Positions 46,135-55,248 are shown, counted from the stretch's first letter. The stretch is 64,000 nucleotides of DNA from CAYTZH01 sp964442285 (GCA_964442285.1 CAYTZH010000022.1:1-64000), one strand, 5' to 3'. The notes: generated by a model not told the origin, from the letters alone. A program made the numbers and translations.

Positions 46135-47475
46135 CTAGCGCACCACCACCGGGGCGCAGACGAGACCCAGTTCGTCGGTCTCGGGCGCGCAGGTGGCGTT
46201 TCTGTACTCGAAGAAGAGGTCCCTGACCGCGTCGTCGGAGAGGGGGGCCAGTCCAAGGGTGATGACGGCGCTGGCGTTCGCCGGGGCCACGGCACTGGTT
46301 CGCCGCTGCAGCGTGAAGGTGGTCGCCCCGGCCGTCGCGATGATCTCGGCGCGTCCGAAGGCGACCACGCGCTCGCGGACGGCGCCCACGACGGCGCGGT
46401 ACAGGGGCACGAAGGCCTCGCCGGCGGCGTCGAGCAGCGCGCCGCCCTCTTCGACCTCCTCCCCTGCGAACACCGCCCGGGGCGCGCCCGCGAGCACGCG
46501 CCCCACCACCGTGGTGCCGTCCGGCGCGAAGATCGTCGATCCGACGAGGCTCAGGGTGGTCGCGGTGTCCGTCGACAGACCCTGCCAGGCGCCCACGTCG
46601 AAGGCCACCGCGGCGGCGCCGGGGCCCACCACGGGGTCGGGCCGGCCCACGGCCAGCGCGGGTCGGGCGTCGGCGATGGCCGTCGCGCGCACGGCGAGCC
46701 CCCGCTGGCGGAGACCCTCGTCGGTGAGGCGGCCGAAGAGGACGGCGAGGGTGCCGTCGGGGGCCGAGATGCCGGCCTCGGGCGCCTCGCCCGTGAGGCG
46801 CAGCCGGGCGAGGAAGGCGCGCCGATTCGGGGGGGCGTCGACACCCGGTGTGAAGTCGGCGCGCTCGTAGTTGCAGTTCTCGCCGAAGGTTTCGAGACGG
46901 GCGGGGTCCACGCAGCTCGTGACGCGGGCCCGGGTCGGTCCGGTGAAGGTGCCCCCCACCAGGTCGCCCCGGGCCTCGTCAAAGAGGTTCGGCGCCAGCG
47001 GGTCGGGGAATTCGAGGCGGGGATCGCCCGGACCGACGGGGGGCCCGGCGCCCGTGGCCGCGGGGGCGGTGATCTGCGTCGAGAGGGAGGGGTCGCCGAG
47101 GCCGAGGCCGCTCGGATCGAGCGCGAGGGCGGCCGTGGCGATCGGGCCGACCCGGGCCGTCGCCGCGTCGCCCGCGGCGAAGAGCGCGCCGACGCGCAGG
47201 CTGGCGCGCGCTCGGCGGGCGGCGTCCCAGGCGTCGAAGACGACGCTCGGGTCGCAGCTCGGGTTCGGGTCGTTCTCGCACCAGGCGAGATCGGTCGGAT
47301 TGCCGCGCCAGCCGCGGGGGCCCTCCAGGGCCGCGACCTCGGCGGCCGTCTCGAGCCGTCCCTGGGCGCTGTCTCCCACGCCGAGGTCGATCACCAGGGC
47401 GGCGAAGGCGAGCAGCGGAAGCGTGAGCAGGGCGAAGCCGAGGAGGGCGTAGCCGCCCTGGCGCCGATCGCTCAC
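46135..47475 (-). CDS. TadG-like pilus assembly protein
   Basis: This 446-residue protein starts at GTG 47475, overlapping the cpaB stop. The N-terminal RRQGGYALLGFALLTLPLLAFAALVIDLG resembles the TadE/TadG membrane anchor and prepilin-like segment. A large, strand-rich extracytoplasmic domain follows, without the VWA MIDAS of some TadG proteins. Position in the locus supports a minor pilin or anchor role. Confidence 0.78.
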   Translation of the reverse strand: MSDRRQGGYALLGFALLTLPLLAFAALVIDLGVGDSAQGRLETAAEVAALEGPRGWRGNPTDLAWCENDPNPSCDPSVVFDAWDAARRARASLRVGALFAAGDAATARVGPIATAALALDPSGLGLGDPSLSTQITAPAATGAGPPVGPGDPRLEFPDPLAPNLFDEARGDLVGGTFTGPTRARVTSCVDPARLETFGENCNYERADFTPGVDAPPNRRAFLARLRLTGEAPEAGISAPDGTLAVLFGRLTDEGLRQRGLAVRATAIADARPALAVGRPDPVVGPGAAAVAFDVGAWQGLSTDTATTLSLVGSTIFAPDGTTVVGRVLAGAPRAVFAGEEVEEGGALLDAAGEAFVPLYRAVVGAVRERVVAFGRAEIIATAGATTFTLQRRTSAVAPANASAVITLGLAPLSDDAVRDLFFEYRNATCAPETDELGLVCAPVVVR

Positions 47476-48545
47476 GGGGCGTCGCCCTCGGGCGACGGCG
47501 CCGCAGACCCGTCCGCCCCCTCCGCGACGGGCGGGGCAGGGGGCACGGGACCGCCGCCCACGGCCACGTAGCGGCGCTCGCTGCCGGAGATCGTCTCCAG
47601 GATCGTGTAGCCACCGCCCTGGGACGTCGACGCGTCGCGTCCGGCGGTGTAGCCGAGGGGCGAGCGGGGGGCGTAGTCGGGGGTCACGCTGTCGACCGGG
47701 TCGTCCGGGTGCCCCGAACGGATCACCGCCTGCACCTTCGCCTCCACCGCCAGCGCCTGGGTGAGCCGCGCCACCTCGTGGGGCGCCACGGCGATCACCA
47801 CCTCCTGCACCGGTCGGGTGCGGGTGATGCCGCCCTGGGTGAGCGTGTTGATGTACACGGGCACCTGGCGCGTGGCCATCGGGGCCACGAGCAGCCCGCT
47901 CTGCACGATGACGTCCACGGTGGCCTGCTTGCGCCAGTTGGCCAGCCCCGGGTCCAGGGTGGTCAGGTCCGCGGCGCGGATGCCCCCGAGACTCTTCGTC
48001 TCGAGGCCCTCGGTCTCCAGCGGCAGCGTGGCGACCAGGTCGAAGCGGTCGCCCACCGCGAGGTCCTGCAGGCCGTTGACCTGGCTCACGTCCACGCGCA
48101 TCGCCCGCTTGCCCGGCGGCACGCCCGCGGCGAGTCCGGGGCGGGTGCCCGCGGGCGCGAAGTCGCGCTCCGTGAACGCGAAGCCCCCGGGCTTGGTGCG
48201 CTGGAGCACGCGCCCCACGATCTTGGTGAGGTCGATGAGCATCGACTCGCGAATCTGCTCCGGCTCGAAGTAGAGCACGGCGACGCGCCCGGTCCGGGGG
48301 TTCATCAGGTCGTTCAGGGTGAGCTTGCGGTAGGCCGGCAGCTCCTTGGGGCTGATGGGTACAGCGACCTTGCCCTCGGGCGGGACGAACGCATCCTCCT
48401 CGGAGCCGAGCACCCCGGTCGCGAAGAGGAACCCGATGACGAGGCCGGCGACACCGAGGCCGAGGATCGCCAGCGGCGCGATCCCGCTGGGCCAGCGTCG
48501 TCGGGAGCGGGTGTTCCAGCGGCTGTCGGAACGTGCGGGGCTCAA
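47472..48545 (-). CDS. cpaB: Flp pilus assembly protein CpaB/RcpC
   Basis: This 357-residue protein starts at TTG 48545, overlapping the tadE stop (TTGA). It has one N-terminal membrane helix (IAPLAILGLGVAGLVIGFLF), a SAF-like domain (GKRAMRVDVSQVNGLQDLAVGDRFDLVATLP) and a C-terminal extension. RcpC proteins link the secretin to the periplasm. The TTG is the only start giving the right N-terminus. Confidence 0.88.
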   Translation of the reverse strand: MSPARSDSRWNTRSRRRWPSGIAPLAILGLGVAGLVIGFLFATGVLGSEEDAFVPPEGKVAVPISPKELPAYRKLTLNDLMNPRTGRVAVLYFEPEQIRESMLIDLTKIVGRVLQRTKPGGFAFTERDFAPAGTRPGLAAGVPPGKRAMRVDVSQVNGLQDLAVGDRFDLVATLPLETEGLETKSLGGIRAADLTTLDPGLANWRKQATVDVIVQSGLLVAPMATRQVPVYINTLTQGGITRTRPVQEVVIAVAPHEVARLTQALAVEAKVQAVIRSGHPDDPVDSVTPDYAPRSPLGYTAGRDASTSQGGGYTILETISGSERRYVAVGGGPVPPAPPVAEGADGSAAPSPEGDAP

Positions 48546-49450
48546 AAATACACCTCGCGGCGGAAGGCGGCCTCGGCCGAGATCACGCGTCGGAACGGCC
48601 GCACGACCCGACCGAACGCCAGCTGGCGACCGAGCCCAAGGGCGCCGGCGTTGGGACCGGCGTCGCGGCTGCCCGTCGCGACCGGAATGCGGCCGACCGT
48701 CACCTGGGCCGCCTGGCCGGGCGCGAGGCCGGTGCAGGTCGTCGTCTCTGCGACGGCGCCCCGGAGAGAGGCGTTTCCATCTGCGTCCACGTTCCACGAT
48801 AGCAGGGCCGCGGCCTGAAATGGGTAGTTGAGACGAAGGGATACGAGGCCTCCGCCCGCGGCGCCGAAGCCCCCGCCCACCGCCTCCAGCACGGGGACGC
48901 AGGCGAAGCCCGCGTCCGTCTCGATGGGGATCACCACCGACAGGCTGCCCGCGCCGTCGCTCACCAGGGCGCCCGGGTAGCGGAGCACGCAGGGCGGCTG
49001 GGTGGGGTCGGCACAGGCGTCGGTGCGATCGAGGAGCATGAGGGGTCGCAGCAGCTGGTTCACGACGGGCAGTGTGCTGAAGAAGGCGTCGAGGTCGGCG
49101 TCGGAGCCGCAGTCGAGCGCACCGTCGCAGCGGATGGCCAGGAAGTCCGGGTCGAAGACGGTCTCCCGCGGCAGCACGGGCGCCCCAGCCAGGACGTCGC
49201 AGGGCGGTGTGCCCGTATCGACGTCGGCGCGGCGACACGCAAGTGCATCGGCCAGGGTGATGCCCGCGGGCGGGAGAGGCAGGAGCGCCACCTCGCGGGC
49301 CGCCACCCGGGCGGCGCGCTGCAGCTGCTGCGCGGCGAAGAAGGCCCGGCCGTAGTCGAAGACGGCGCCGGCCAGGATCACGAAGATCAGGGAGATCAGG
49401 GCGAACTCGACGAGCACCGCGCCGCGGCGATGGCGGTCGGCGGCGCTCAC
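48542..49450 (-). CDS. tadE: TadE-family minor pilin
   Basis: This 302-residue protein starts at GTG 49450 and has the typical TadE leader and helix RRGAVLVEFALISLIFVILAGAVFDYGRAFF. The long C-terminal domain (about 250 residues) contains several Cys (CGSDADL, CADPTQPPC, CTGLAPG), so it is much larger than classic TadE. It overlaps tadV and cpaB by 4 nt on each side. Confidence 0.85.
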   Translation of the reverse strand: MSAADRHRRGAVLVEFALISLIFVILAGAVFDYGRAFFAAQQLQRAARVAAREVALLPLPPAGITLADALACRRADVDTGTPPCDVLAGAPVLPRETVFDPDFLAIRCDGALDCGSDADLDAFFSTLPVVNQLLRPLMLLDRTDACADPTQPPCVLRYPGALVSDGAGSLSVVIPIETDAGFACVPVLEAVGGGFGAAGGGLVSLRLNYPFQAAALLSWNVDADGNASLRGAVAETTTCTGLAPGQAAQVTVGRIPVATGSRDAGPNAGALGLGRQLAFGRVVRPFRRVISAEAAFRREVYF

Positions 49451-49866
49451 GCCGTGGGCCAGTGGGTCAGGAGACCGTGGGCGAGGAGGCCGGCCGCCAT
49501 GGCCGGAGCGTAGGCCAGCTCGCGGGCGCCGCGCGCCGCCGCGATGATCGACAGCACCCCGCCGGCCACGGCGATCGGCACGAGGGCGGCCAGCAGCACC
49601 CAGGGGCCCAGGCAGGCGCCGATCCCGGCCAGCAGCTTCGCATCGCCGCCGCCGAAGGCCCCGAGGGCGAACAGGGCGGCGCCGATCCCGAAGCCGAGGC
49701 CCGCGCCCGCGGCGAGGGTGGACCACGACAGCAGTCCGAGCAGCGCGCCGGCGACTGCGCAGCACGCCAGCGCGACCGGGAACCCGTCGGGGATCTCGTG
49801 TCGGCGCGCGTCCACCCAGCCTGCGGCGACGGCGATCAGCGTGGCGACCCAGAGCAAGCTGCACAT
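49447..49866 (-). CDS. tadV: Flp prepilin peptidase TadV/CpaA
   Basis: This 139-residue aspartic membrane protease matures Flp prepilin. It has the first catalytic Asp in GWVDARRHEIPDGF and the second in FGGGDAKLL, with four membrane segments. The start is ATG 49866. It lies directly downstream of the flp gene and an intervening hairpin. Confidence 0.92.
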   Translation of the reverse strand: MCSLLWVATLIAVAAGWVDARRHEIPDGFPVALACCAVAGALLGLLSWSTLAAGAGLGFGIGAALFALGAFGGGDAKLLAGIGACLGPWVLLAALVPIAVAGGVLSIIAAARGARELAYAPAMAAGLLAHGLLTHWPTA

Positions 49867-49882
49867 GCCTCCAAAGCCGAAC

Positions 49883-49912
49883 GGCCCCCTCCGTCGGTGG
49901 ACGAAGGGGGCC
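49883..49912 (-). terminator. Hairpin between flp and tadV (partial terminator/attenuator)
   Basis: An 8-bp GC-rich stem (49883-49890 with 49905-49912) is extended by three pairs after one mismatch. It would end or reduce transcription after the pilin gene, fitting the need for much more pilin than assembly proteins. There is no strong T tract. Confidence 0.5.
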
Positions 49913-49937
49913 TCGACGTCGAACGGGCGACGGTCGG

Positions 49938-50297
49938 CTACGGGTTCTCGTCGAGGACGAGCGTAGCCAGATCCGAGGCGTTGGCGGCGCCCAGGAGGTT
50001 GGCCCCGAGCCGCTCCGTGCCCGGAGCGCCCGCGATGGTGGCCGTGTCGAGCGCGATCACGGTACCGCCGGCGTCCGCGCCGATCGTCTCGATCAGCTTG
50101 CCGCTGAAGATCGGACCGTTGTCGTCGGCGTGGGCGCCCGGCAGGACGGCGGCCACGGAGGACACCAGGTCGTTGGTCTTGTGACCGAAGATCGAGACGC
50201 CGGCCGAGCTGATCAGGGCCACGCCCGCGATCAGCAGGCCGTACTCCACCAGCGCCGCGCCGCGGCGGTCGCTCAGGAGTCTGCGAATGAATGCCAT
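49938..50297 (-). CDS. flp: Flp-family type IVb pilin, long form
   Basis: This 119-residue protein is the major pilin subunit. The leader LSDRRG precedes the processing motif and the hydrophobic stalk AALVEYGLLIAGVALISSAGVSIFG, with the Glu5/Tyr6 pair typical of Flp. Most Flp pilins are about 50-70 residues; here a further ~65-residue, Gly/Ala-rich C-terminal domain follows. It starts at ATG after GAGAGG. Confidence 0.88.
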   Translation of the reverse strand: MAFIRRLLSDRRGAALVEYGLLIAGVALISSAGVSIFGHKTNDLVSSVAAVLPGAHADDNGPIFSGKLIETIGADAGGTVIALDTATIAGAPGTERLGANLLGAANASDLATLVLDENP

Positions 50298-50369
50298 CTT
50301 CTCTTACCTCTCGAGTGGTTGGTTCCAGCTTGTTCGTGGTCGGGCCCGGATCCTGGCCCGGCCTTCCAC

Positions 50370-52394
50370 CTAGGGAGTGCCGGACGGGGGCTCCGGGTTC
50401 CCGGCCGGGTCCGTCCCGGGCGGGTCCGATTCGACCGCGTGCCCGGGCCCCGTCGCCGCGTGGTGCGGCAGCAGCTCGGAGGCCTCGGGGTACTCCCAGA
50501 GCGCCACCCGGGTGAGGGGCTCCCGGACGATGACCGGGCTGACCACGATGATCAGCTCCTGGTCGTCCTCGTCCTTGTCGAAGCTGCGCCCGAGCCAGCC
50601 GATGAGGGGAATGCGGTGCAGCCACGGCGTGTAGGCGTACTGGTCGCTGGAGCTCCGGTTGAGGAGCCCCCCGATGAGCAGCGTCTGCCCGTCCTGAAGC
50701 CGCGCGGACGTGGTCAGGGTGCGGCTGGCGAAGGCCGAGGTGTTGAGGTCCCCGGCGAGATCGCTCAGGGCGGCGGTCAGCAGGAAGTCGGGCTCGATCA
50801 CCTGGGGCGTCACGTCCAGGGTGATCGCGTCGTCCTCGCCCACCAGGGGTCGGATTCCGAGCTGCACACCGAACGGCACGAAGAAGACCGAGCCGAAGAC
50901 GACGTCGGCCGCGTCGGTGACCACCGAGGTGGCCACGGGCACCTCACCGCCCACCTGGAAGGTGGCCACCTCGCCGGAGAGCACCAGGAGCTCCGGGGTG
51001 GCGAGGCTCCGCGCGATCCCCGCCTCGGCGAGGATCGCGAAGAGCAGGTCGATGGCGAACTTCGCCCCCGCCACCTGGAAGTTGTTGGCGGCCGCCCCGC
51101 CGAGTAGCGAGAGCGCGTTCTGGATGTCGGTGCCCCGGCCGCCGCCGATCTGCGGCGCCCCGAGCCCCTGGGCGCGGAGGCCGCCCAGCGTGGGGATCAG
51201 GGCGCCCTGCTGGATGTTGCCGCCGATGAAGTCGCCGCTCGGGGTCCACGAGCTCAGCCGCGAGCGGCTCACCTCGTAGATGCGCACCGAGACCCGGACC
51301 TGGGGGAGATCCTCCACCTCGATGAACGAGAGCAGACGACCCTCGAAGAGCTCGACGATCGTGGCGCGGGCGATGTTGTCGCGCAGGCGGTTCGAGAGAT
51401 CCTGCGGTCGCAGCCGGAAGCCGGCGCTGACGCCGCCGCCGAAGCCAGGCAGGCCCTGTACGACCGAGCGTTGGCCGTCCTGTCCGCCGCGCTGGCGGGC
51501 CACGGCGCCCGACTCGTCGGCGATCACGCGGATCTCCCGCTCGATGGAATCCGTGGGCTCGCCGAGCAGACGCCCTGCGACCGTCAGCACCCGGGTCAGG
51601 GTCACCTGGTTGTCGACCCGTCCCGAGAGCAGGAAGGCGTCGCCGGCCCCGGGCACGTCGCCCCGCTGGATGCGTTCGACCGCGACGTTCGCGCCGCCGA
51701 CCCGACGGACGGCCTGCTGGATGCGCTCCTCGAGCAGGGCCGGAAGCGTCTCCACCTGGATGAGGTTGATCACGCGTCCCCGTCGCGCCTCCGAGCCGCC
51801 GGGCCGGATGAGGCTCGTGGGGGTCGTCGCGGGCTCCGCTCCGGCTTCGGCCGCCTCGCCGGCGGGACCGGGCGCGGCCGTGGGCAGGATGGGCTCGGTC
51901 ACACCGCGGGAGCGCCCGGCCGCCAGATAGGCGGACGCCGCCGCCTCGGCGGCCACGGAGAAGCTCACGTCCGGCACGGCGCCGCGCAGGACCACGGCGT
52001 CGCGGTCGGGCGCGGCCTCGGCCTGGATACCGGGGTGGATCTCGCGGAGCGCGCGCTGGAGGATCGAGAGGTCTCGTTGCACCACGAACACGTACTGCTC
52101 GATCTTCCCGTCGGCGAACCAGACCGTGAGGCTCGACTGGCCGAGCTGCTTGCCGAGGACCAGCAGCTCGCGCTGGGAGAGGAGCTGGACGTCCAGGCTC
52201 TGCTCGTTGCCGAGGGCCACACGCACGGTGTCCTGGCGGAAGAGCAGGCGGGCGTGGGTGCCCTGGGCAATGGCCCGTCGCGCGCCCGGGAGGCGCGGAT
52301 CGGTGCCGATGACGCTCAACAGCTCGCTCGCGCCCGCAGGCGGCCCGAGTCCCAGGAGCAGCAGCGCGAGGAACCAGCGGATGGCGCGGCTCAT
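50370..52394 (-). CDS. cpaC: Outer-membrane secretin CpaC/RcpA
   Basis: This 674-residue exported protein has a signal peptide (MSRAIRWFLALLLLGLGPPAGA), an N-terminal BON/T2SS-N-like region (VRVALGNEQSLDVQLLSQRELLVLGKQLG, then DAVVLRGAVPD) and the secretin beta-domain (VRVSVRIYEVSRSRL, FQVGGEVPV, LTTSARLQDGQTLLIGGLL). It forms the outer-membrane pore of the tad system. Its ATG overlaps the stop of the sigma factor gene by 4 nt. Confidence 0.92.
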   Translation of the reverse strand: MSRAIRWFLALLLLGLGPPAGASELLSVIGTDPRLPGARRAIAQGTHARLLFRQDTVRVALGNEQSLDVQLLSQRELLVLGKQLGQSSLTVWFADGKIEQYVFVVQRDLSILQRALREIHPGIQAEAAPDRDAVVLRGAVPDVSFSVAAEAAASAYLAAGRSRGVTEPILPTAAPGPAGEAAEAGAEPATTPTSLIRPGGSEARRGRVINLIQVETLPALLEERIQQAVRRVGGANVAVERIQRGDVPGAGDAFLLSGRVDNQVTLTRVLTVAGRLLGEPTDSIEREIRVIADESGAVARQRGGQDGQRSVVQGLPGFGGGVSAGFRLRPQDLSNRLRDNIARATIVELFEGRLLSFIEVEDLPQVRVSVRIYEVSRSRLSSWTPSGDFIGGNIQQGALIPTLGGLRAQGLGAPQIGGGRGTDIQNALSLLGGAAANNFQVAGAKFAIDLLFAILAEAGIARSLATPELLVLSGEVATFQVGGEVPVATSVVTDAADVVFGSVFFVPFGVQLGIRPLVGEDDAITLDVTPQVIEPDFLLTAALSDLAGDLNTSAFASRTLTTSARLQDGQTLLIGGLLNRSSSDQYAYTPWLHRIPLIGWLGRSFDKDEDDQELIIVVSPVIVREPLTRVALWEYPEASELLPHHAATGPGHAVESDPPGTDPAGNPEPPSGTP

Positions 52395-52954
52395 GCTGCG
52401 CCCCGAGCGCAGGGTGCGGCACCGGAGGCCGGTGCGTCGAAGCGCGTCTGGAGCTGGCGGCGGGCCCGATTCAGCCGGGAGCGTACGGTGCCGACCGGTA
52501 CGGCGAGTCGCTGCGCGATCTCCTGGTACTCGAGTCCCATTTCCCGGAGCTCGAGCACCGCTCGATACTCCTCGGAGAGGGAGTCCAGGGCCCGCCGCAG
52601 GGCGCGGAGCTCGCGGCGCGCGTCGAGCTCGCGCTCCGGGTCGCAGAGGGGGCACTGCGCAGCCAGCTGCCCTCCTGCCTCAATCTCCCAGCGACGGCGC
52701 CGGTCGCGGGTGCGGCGGGCGTGCAGGCTGCGATGCACCACGGTCCGCACCAGCCAGCCGCGCACCGACGCCGGGGTCTCGGCGGTCTGCCAGAGGCTGA
52801 CCAGCGCCTCCTGGACCGCGTCCTCGGCTTGGTCGTCGTCTCCCAGGATCCGTCGGGCGACCCCGCGCAGGAGGGCCTCGTAGCGATGGGCCACGGCGGC
52901 GACGTCGTCGTCGTGCCGCGCATGACGGGTCCGGTTACCACCGGCTTCTTGCAT
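52391..52954 (-). CDS. ECF-family RNA polymerase sigma factor heading the tad operon
   Basis: This protein is 187 residues from ATG 52954; an in-frame start at 52984 would give 197. It has the sigma-2 region (ILGDDDQAEDAVQEALVSLWQTAE) and sigma-4 helix-turn-helix (LREMGLEYQEIAQRLAVPVGTVRSRLNRAR). Between them is CPLCDPERELD, a short Cys-containing insert. No anti-sigma gene is adjacent. Its ATGA overlap with cpaC implies translation coupled to the secretin. Confidence 0.9.
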   Translation of the reverse strand: MQEAGGNRTRHARHDDDVAAVAHRYEALLRGVARRILGDDDQAEDAVQEALVSLWQTAETPASVRGWLVRTVVHRSLHARRTRDRRRRWEIEAGGQLAAQCPLCDPERELDARRELRALRRALDSLSEEYRAVLELREMGLEYQEIAQRLAVPVGTVRSRLNRARRQLQTRFDAPASGAAPCARGAA

Positions 52955-53046
52955 GATCGATTCCTCGCATCGCTCCAGCGCCACGCTGCGCCGGCGGGGA
53001 CGGCTCTGTGACCGTCACTCGAATGTGTCGTACGGGGCGGGCGAAC

Positions 53047-53442
53047 TCAGACGAGCGAGGAGGGCGGGGAGCGTGCGCCGGTGCCCGTTGGCGCGGGCTC
53101 GCGCGGCGCGGTCGCGGATGCGAGCGCGAGGCGGTGCTCGGGGCAGACCGCGGCGCGCGACGCCTCGCTCGACGGCGAGACGGCCGCCGCGCGGCACTGA
53201 GACAGCGTTTCGCAGAGGTCGCAGTCGGCGGCGTCGTGATCCGCCGGGCCGTGATGCGACGCGTCGGCGGCAGCCACGCTGGAGGCCGACGCGTGCTGGA
53301 GGTGGCTATGCGCCAGAAGGACGGCGCCCTGGGAGAGCAGCGCCAGCGCCAGCAGGAGCGAGAGCAAGCGGCGGGTATCGAGCGGCACGCGCGAAACCGC
53401 GTGCCGCTCGTGCCGCATGACGATGAGGTGACGGTCCCGCAT
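53047..53442 (-). CDS. Small exported His/Cys protein, DUF2946-like
   Basis: This 131-residue protein has an N-terminal hydrophobic segment (LLSLLLALALLSQGAVLLAHS), then His-rich DASHHGPADHD and a CxxC-type DCDLCETLSQC motif. The layout resembles DUF2946-like proteins found near metal transport genes. It lies opposite the His-rich gene at 53608, so a metal-handling role is plausible but unproven. ATG 53442 is the start used. Confidence 0.65.
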   Translation of the reverse strand: MRDRHLIVMRHERHAVSRVPLDTRRLLSLLLALALLSQGAVLLAHSHLQHASASSVAAADASHHGPADHDAADCDLCETLSQCRAAAVSPSSEASRAAVCPEHRLALASATAPREPAPTGTGARSPPSSLV

Positions 53443-53607
53443 GGGTCTTGGGGGGGCTCCTCGCGGGCCATTCTATGCCTCCCGCCGGGGTGGCTCAACC
53501 GAGCGGCAGGGCGGCCGAAAAGCCCCGGTGGTGGGGGAAGAATTCGTGCCCCACTGCCAGGCTCAGCTATTCTGGCAACTCATCCATGCAACTGGGGGGA
53601 ATCGCGC

Positions 53608-53952
53608 ATGTCCTGTGAACGACACGCCGGCCACGATCACGTCCACAGTGAGGGCTGCGGCCACCTGGCCGTGCGCCACGCCGGTCACACGGACTACGTC
53701 CACGATGGCCATCTCCACCATCCCCACGCGGACCACGTGGACGAGCACCAGCTGCCGGTGGGCGGCGCAAACCCGGCCGACTGCACCCCGGCTCACGCCT
53801 GCGGCGCCCACGCCCGGGACCACAGCCACGGTCCCGGCTGCGGGCACGAGCGCCTGCCCCATGGCGACCACGTGGACTACCTGGTGGACGGGCATCTGCA
53901 CCACGCCCACGGGGACCACTGCGACGACCACGGGCCGGTCGAGCCCGCCTAG
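53608..53952 (+). CDS. Histidine-rich two-repeat protein, probable metal binder
   Basis: This 114-residue protein is 24% His (27 residues) with six Cys. It has two copies of a module: CGHLAVRHAGHTDYVHDGHLHHPHADHVDEH and CGHERLPHGDHVDYLVDGHLHHAHGDHCDDH, shown here by their shared DGHLHH core. The joining segment is PADCTPAHACG. There is no signal peptide, so it is likely cytoplasmic. Binding of zinc, nickel or cobalt is inferred from composition. It starts at ATG with GGGGGG upstream. Confidence 0.75.
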   Translation: MSCERHAGHDHVHSEGCGHLAVRHAGHTDYVHDGHLHHPHADHVDEHQLPVGGANPADCTPAHACGAHARDHSHGPGCGHERLPHGDHVDYLVDGHLHHAHGDHCDDHGPVEPA

Positions 53953-54005
53953 CGGAGGCCTCCGGCCCGGTTCTGCCCACCCCTGCCACCCATCGCCATC
54001 GTGGG

Positions 54006-54030
54006 GCCACGGCCACCGTGGGGCCGTGGC
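54006..54030. terminator. Possible bidirectional terminator between convergent genes
   Basis: A perfect 9-bp stem (54006-54014 with 54022-54030) with a 7-nt loop lies between the stops of the His-rich gene and the acyl-CoA dehydrogenase gene. It overlaps an imperfect 17-bp direct repeat. Confidence 0.5.
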
Positions 54031-54039
54031 GCCGCCGGG

Positions 54040-55248
54040 CTACCGGTGCCTCTCGAGCTCCAGCCGCGCGACCATCCCGCGGTGCACCTCGTCGGGACCG
54101 TCCGCGAGGCGCAGCGCCCGCGCCATCCCCATCAGGTAGACGAGCTCGGGGTCGGCCACGCCCTCTCCGCCGTGGATCTGGATCGCGGCGTCCACCACGC
54201 GCTGGAGGACGTTCGGCGCCACGACCTTGATGGCCGAGATGTCCGTCAGGGCGCCGAAGGTGCCGACGGTATCCAGGGCCCAGGCGGCCTTCAGGGTGAG
54301 CAGGCGGGCCTGATCGATGGCCATGCGGCTGTCGGCGATCACGTCCCGGTTGCCGCCCAGGTTGGCGAGGGGCTTGCCGAAGGCGACCCGTCCGAGGGCG
54401 CGCTGACACAGGCGTTCCAGGGCGCGCTCCGCGGCGCCGATCGCGCGCATGCAGTGGTGGATCCGGCCCGGGCCGAGCCGGCCCTGGGCGATCTCGAAGC
54501 CGCGCCCGGGGCCGGCGACGAAGTTGGCGACCGGCACGCGGACGTCCTCGAACAGGATCTCGCCGTGGCCGTGGGGCTCGCCCAGGTGGCCGAAGACCGG
54601 AACCATGCGCAGGATCTTCACCCCGGGCGTGTCGACGGGCACGATCACCATGGAGTGGCGCTGGTGGCGCGCCGCATCCGGGTCGGTGACGCCCATGAAG
54701 ATGAAGAAGCGGCAGCGCGGGTCGCCCGCGCCGCTGGTCCACCACTTGGTGCCGTGGATCACGATCTCGTCGCCCCGGACCTGGCAGGTGGCCTCCATGT
54801 TGGTGGCGTCGCTCGAGGCCACGCCCGGCTCGGTCATCGCGAAGGCCGAGCGGATCTCGCCGGCGAGCAGGGGCTCGAGCCACTGCTGCTTCTGCTCCGC
54901 CGAGCCGTACTTCACCAGCACCTCGGCGTTGCCCGTGTCGGGGGCGCTGCAGTTGAAGACCTCCGGCGCCAGGAAGCTCTTGCCGGTGATCTCGGCGATG
55001 GGCGCGTAGTCGCGGTTGTCGAGGCCGGCGCCGTACTCCTCGTCGGGCAGGAAGAGGTTCCAGAGTCCGAGCCCGCGCGCCTCGGCCTTCAGCTCCTCGA
55101 GGACGGGCGGGATGCGCCACTGGCGCCAGTCGTCGCTGTGGACGAGCTGCTCGTGGTAGGTCGCCTCGTTCGGCACGACGCGCTCTCGCACGAAGCGCTC
55201 GACCTGCGCCATCACGAGCCGGGCCCGTTCGGAGTGCTCGAAGTCCAT
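54040..55248 (-). CDS. Acyl-CoA dehydrogenase family protein (ACAD10/11-like)
   Basis: This 402-residue flavoprotein has the FAMTEPGVASSDATNM FAD/substrate loop, GTKWWTSGAGD, and AIQIHGGEGVADPELVYLMGMARALRLADGPDEVH at the active-site end. The FGHLGEPHGHGEILFEDVRVP segment and overall layout fit the ACAD10/11-like group that handles longer or hydroxylated acyl-CoAs. No adjacent beta-oxidation gene helps fix the substrate. The ATG start follows GGAGCG. Confidence 0.9.
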   Translation of the reverse strand: MDFEHSERARLVMAQVERFVRERVVPNEATYHEQLVHSDDWRQWRIPPVLEELKAEARGLGLWNLFLPDEEYGAGLDNRDYAPIAEITGKSFLAPEVFNCSAPDTGNAEVLVKYGSAEQKQQWLEPLLAGEIRSAFAMTEPGVASSDATNMEATCQVRGDEIVIHGTKWWTSGAGDPRCRFFIFMGVTDPDAARHQRHSMVIVPVDTPGVKILRMVPVFGHLGEPHGHGEILFEDVRVPVANFVAGPGRGFEIAQGRLGPGRIHHCMRAIGAAERALERLCQRALGRVAFGKPLANLGGNRDVIADSRMAIDQARLLTLKAAWALDTVGTFGALTDISAIKVVAPNVLQRVVDAAIQIHGGEGVADPELVYLMGMARALRLADGPDEVHRGMVARLELERHR

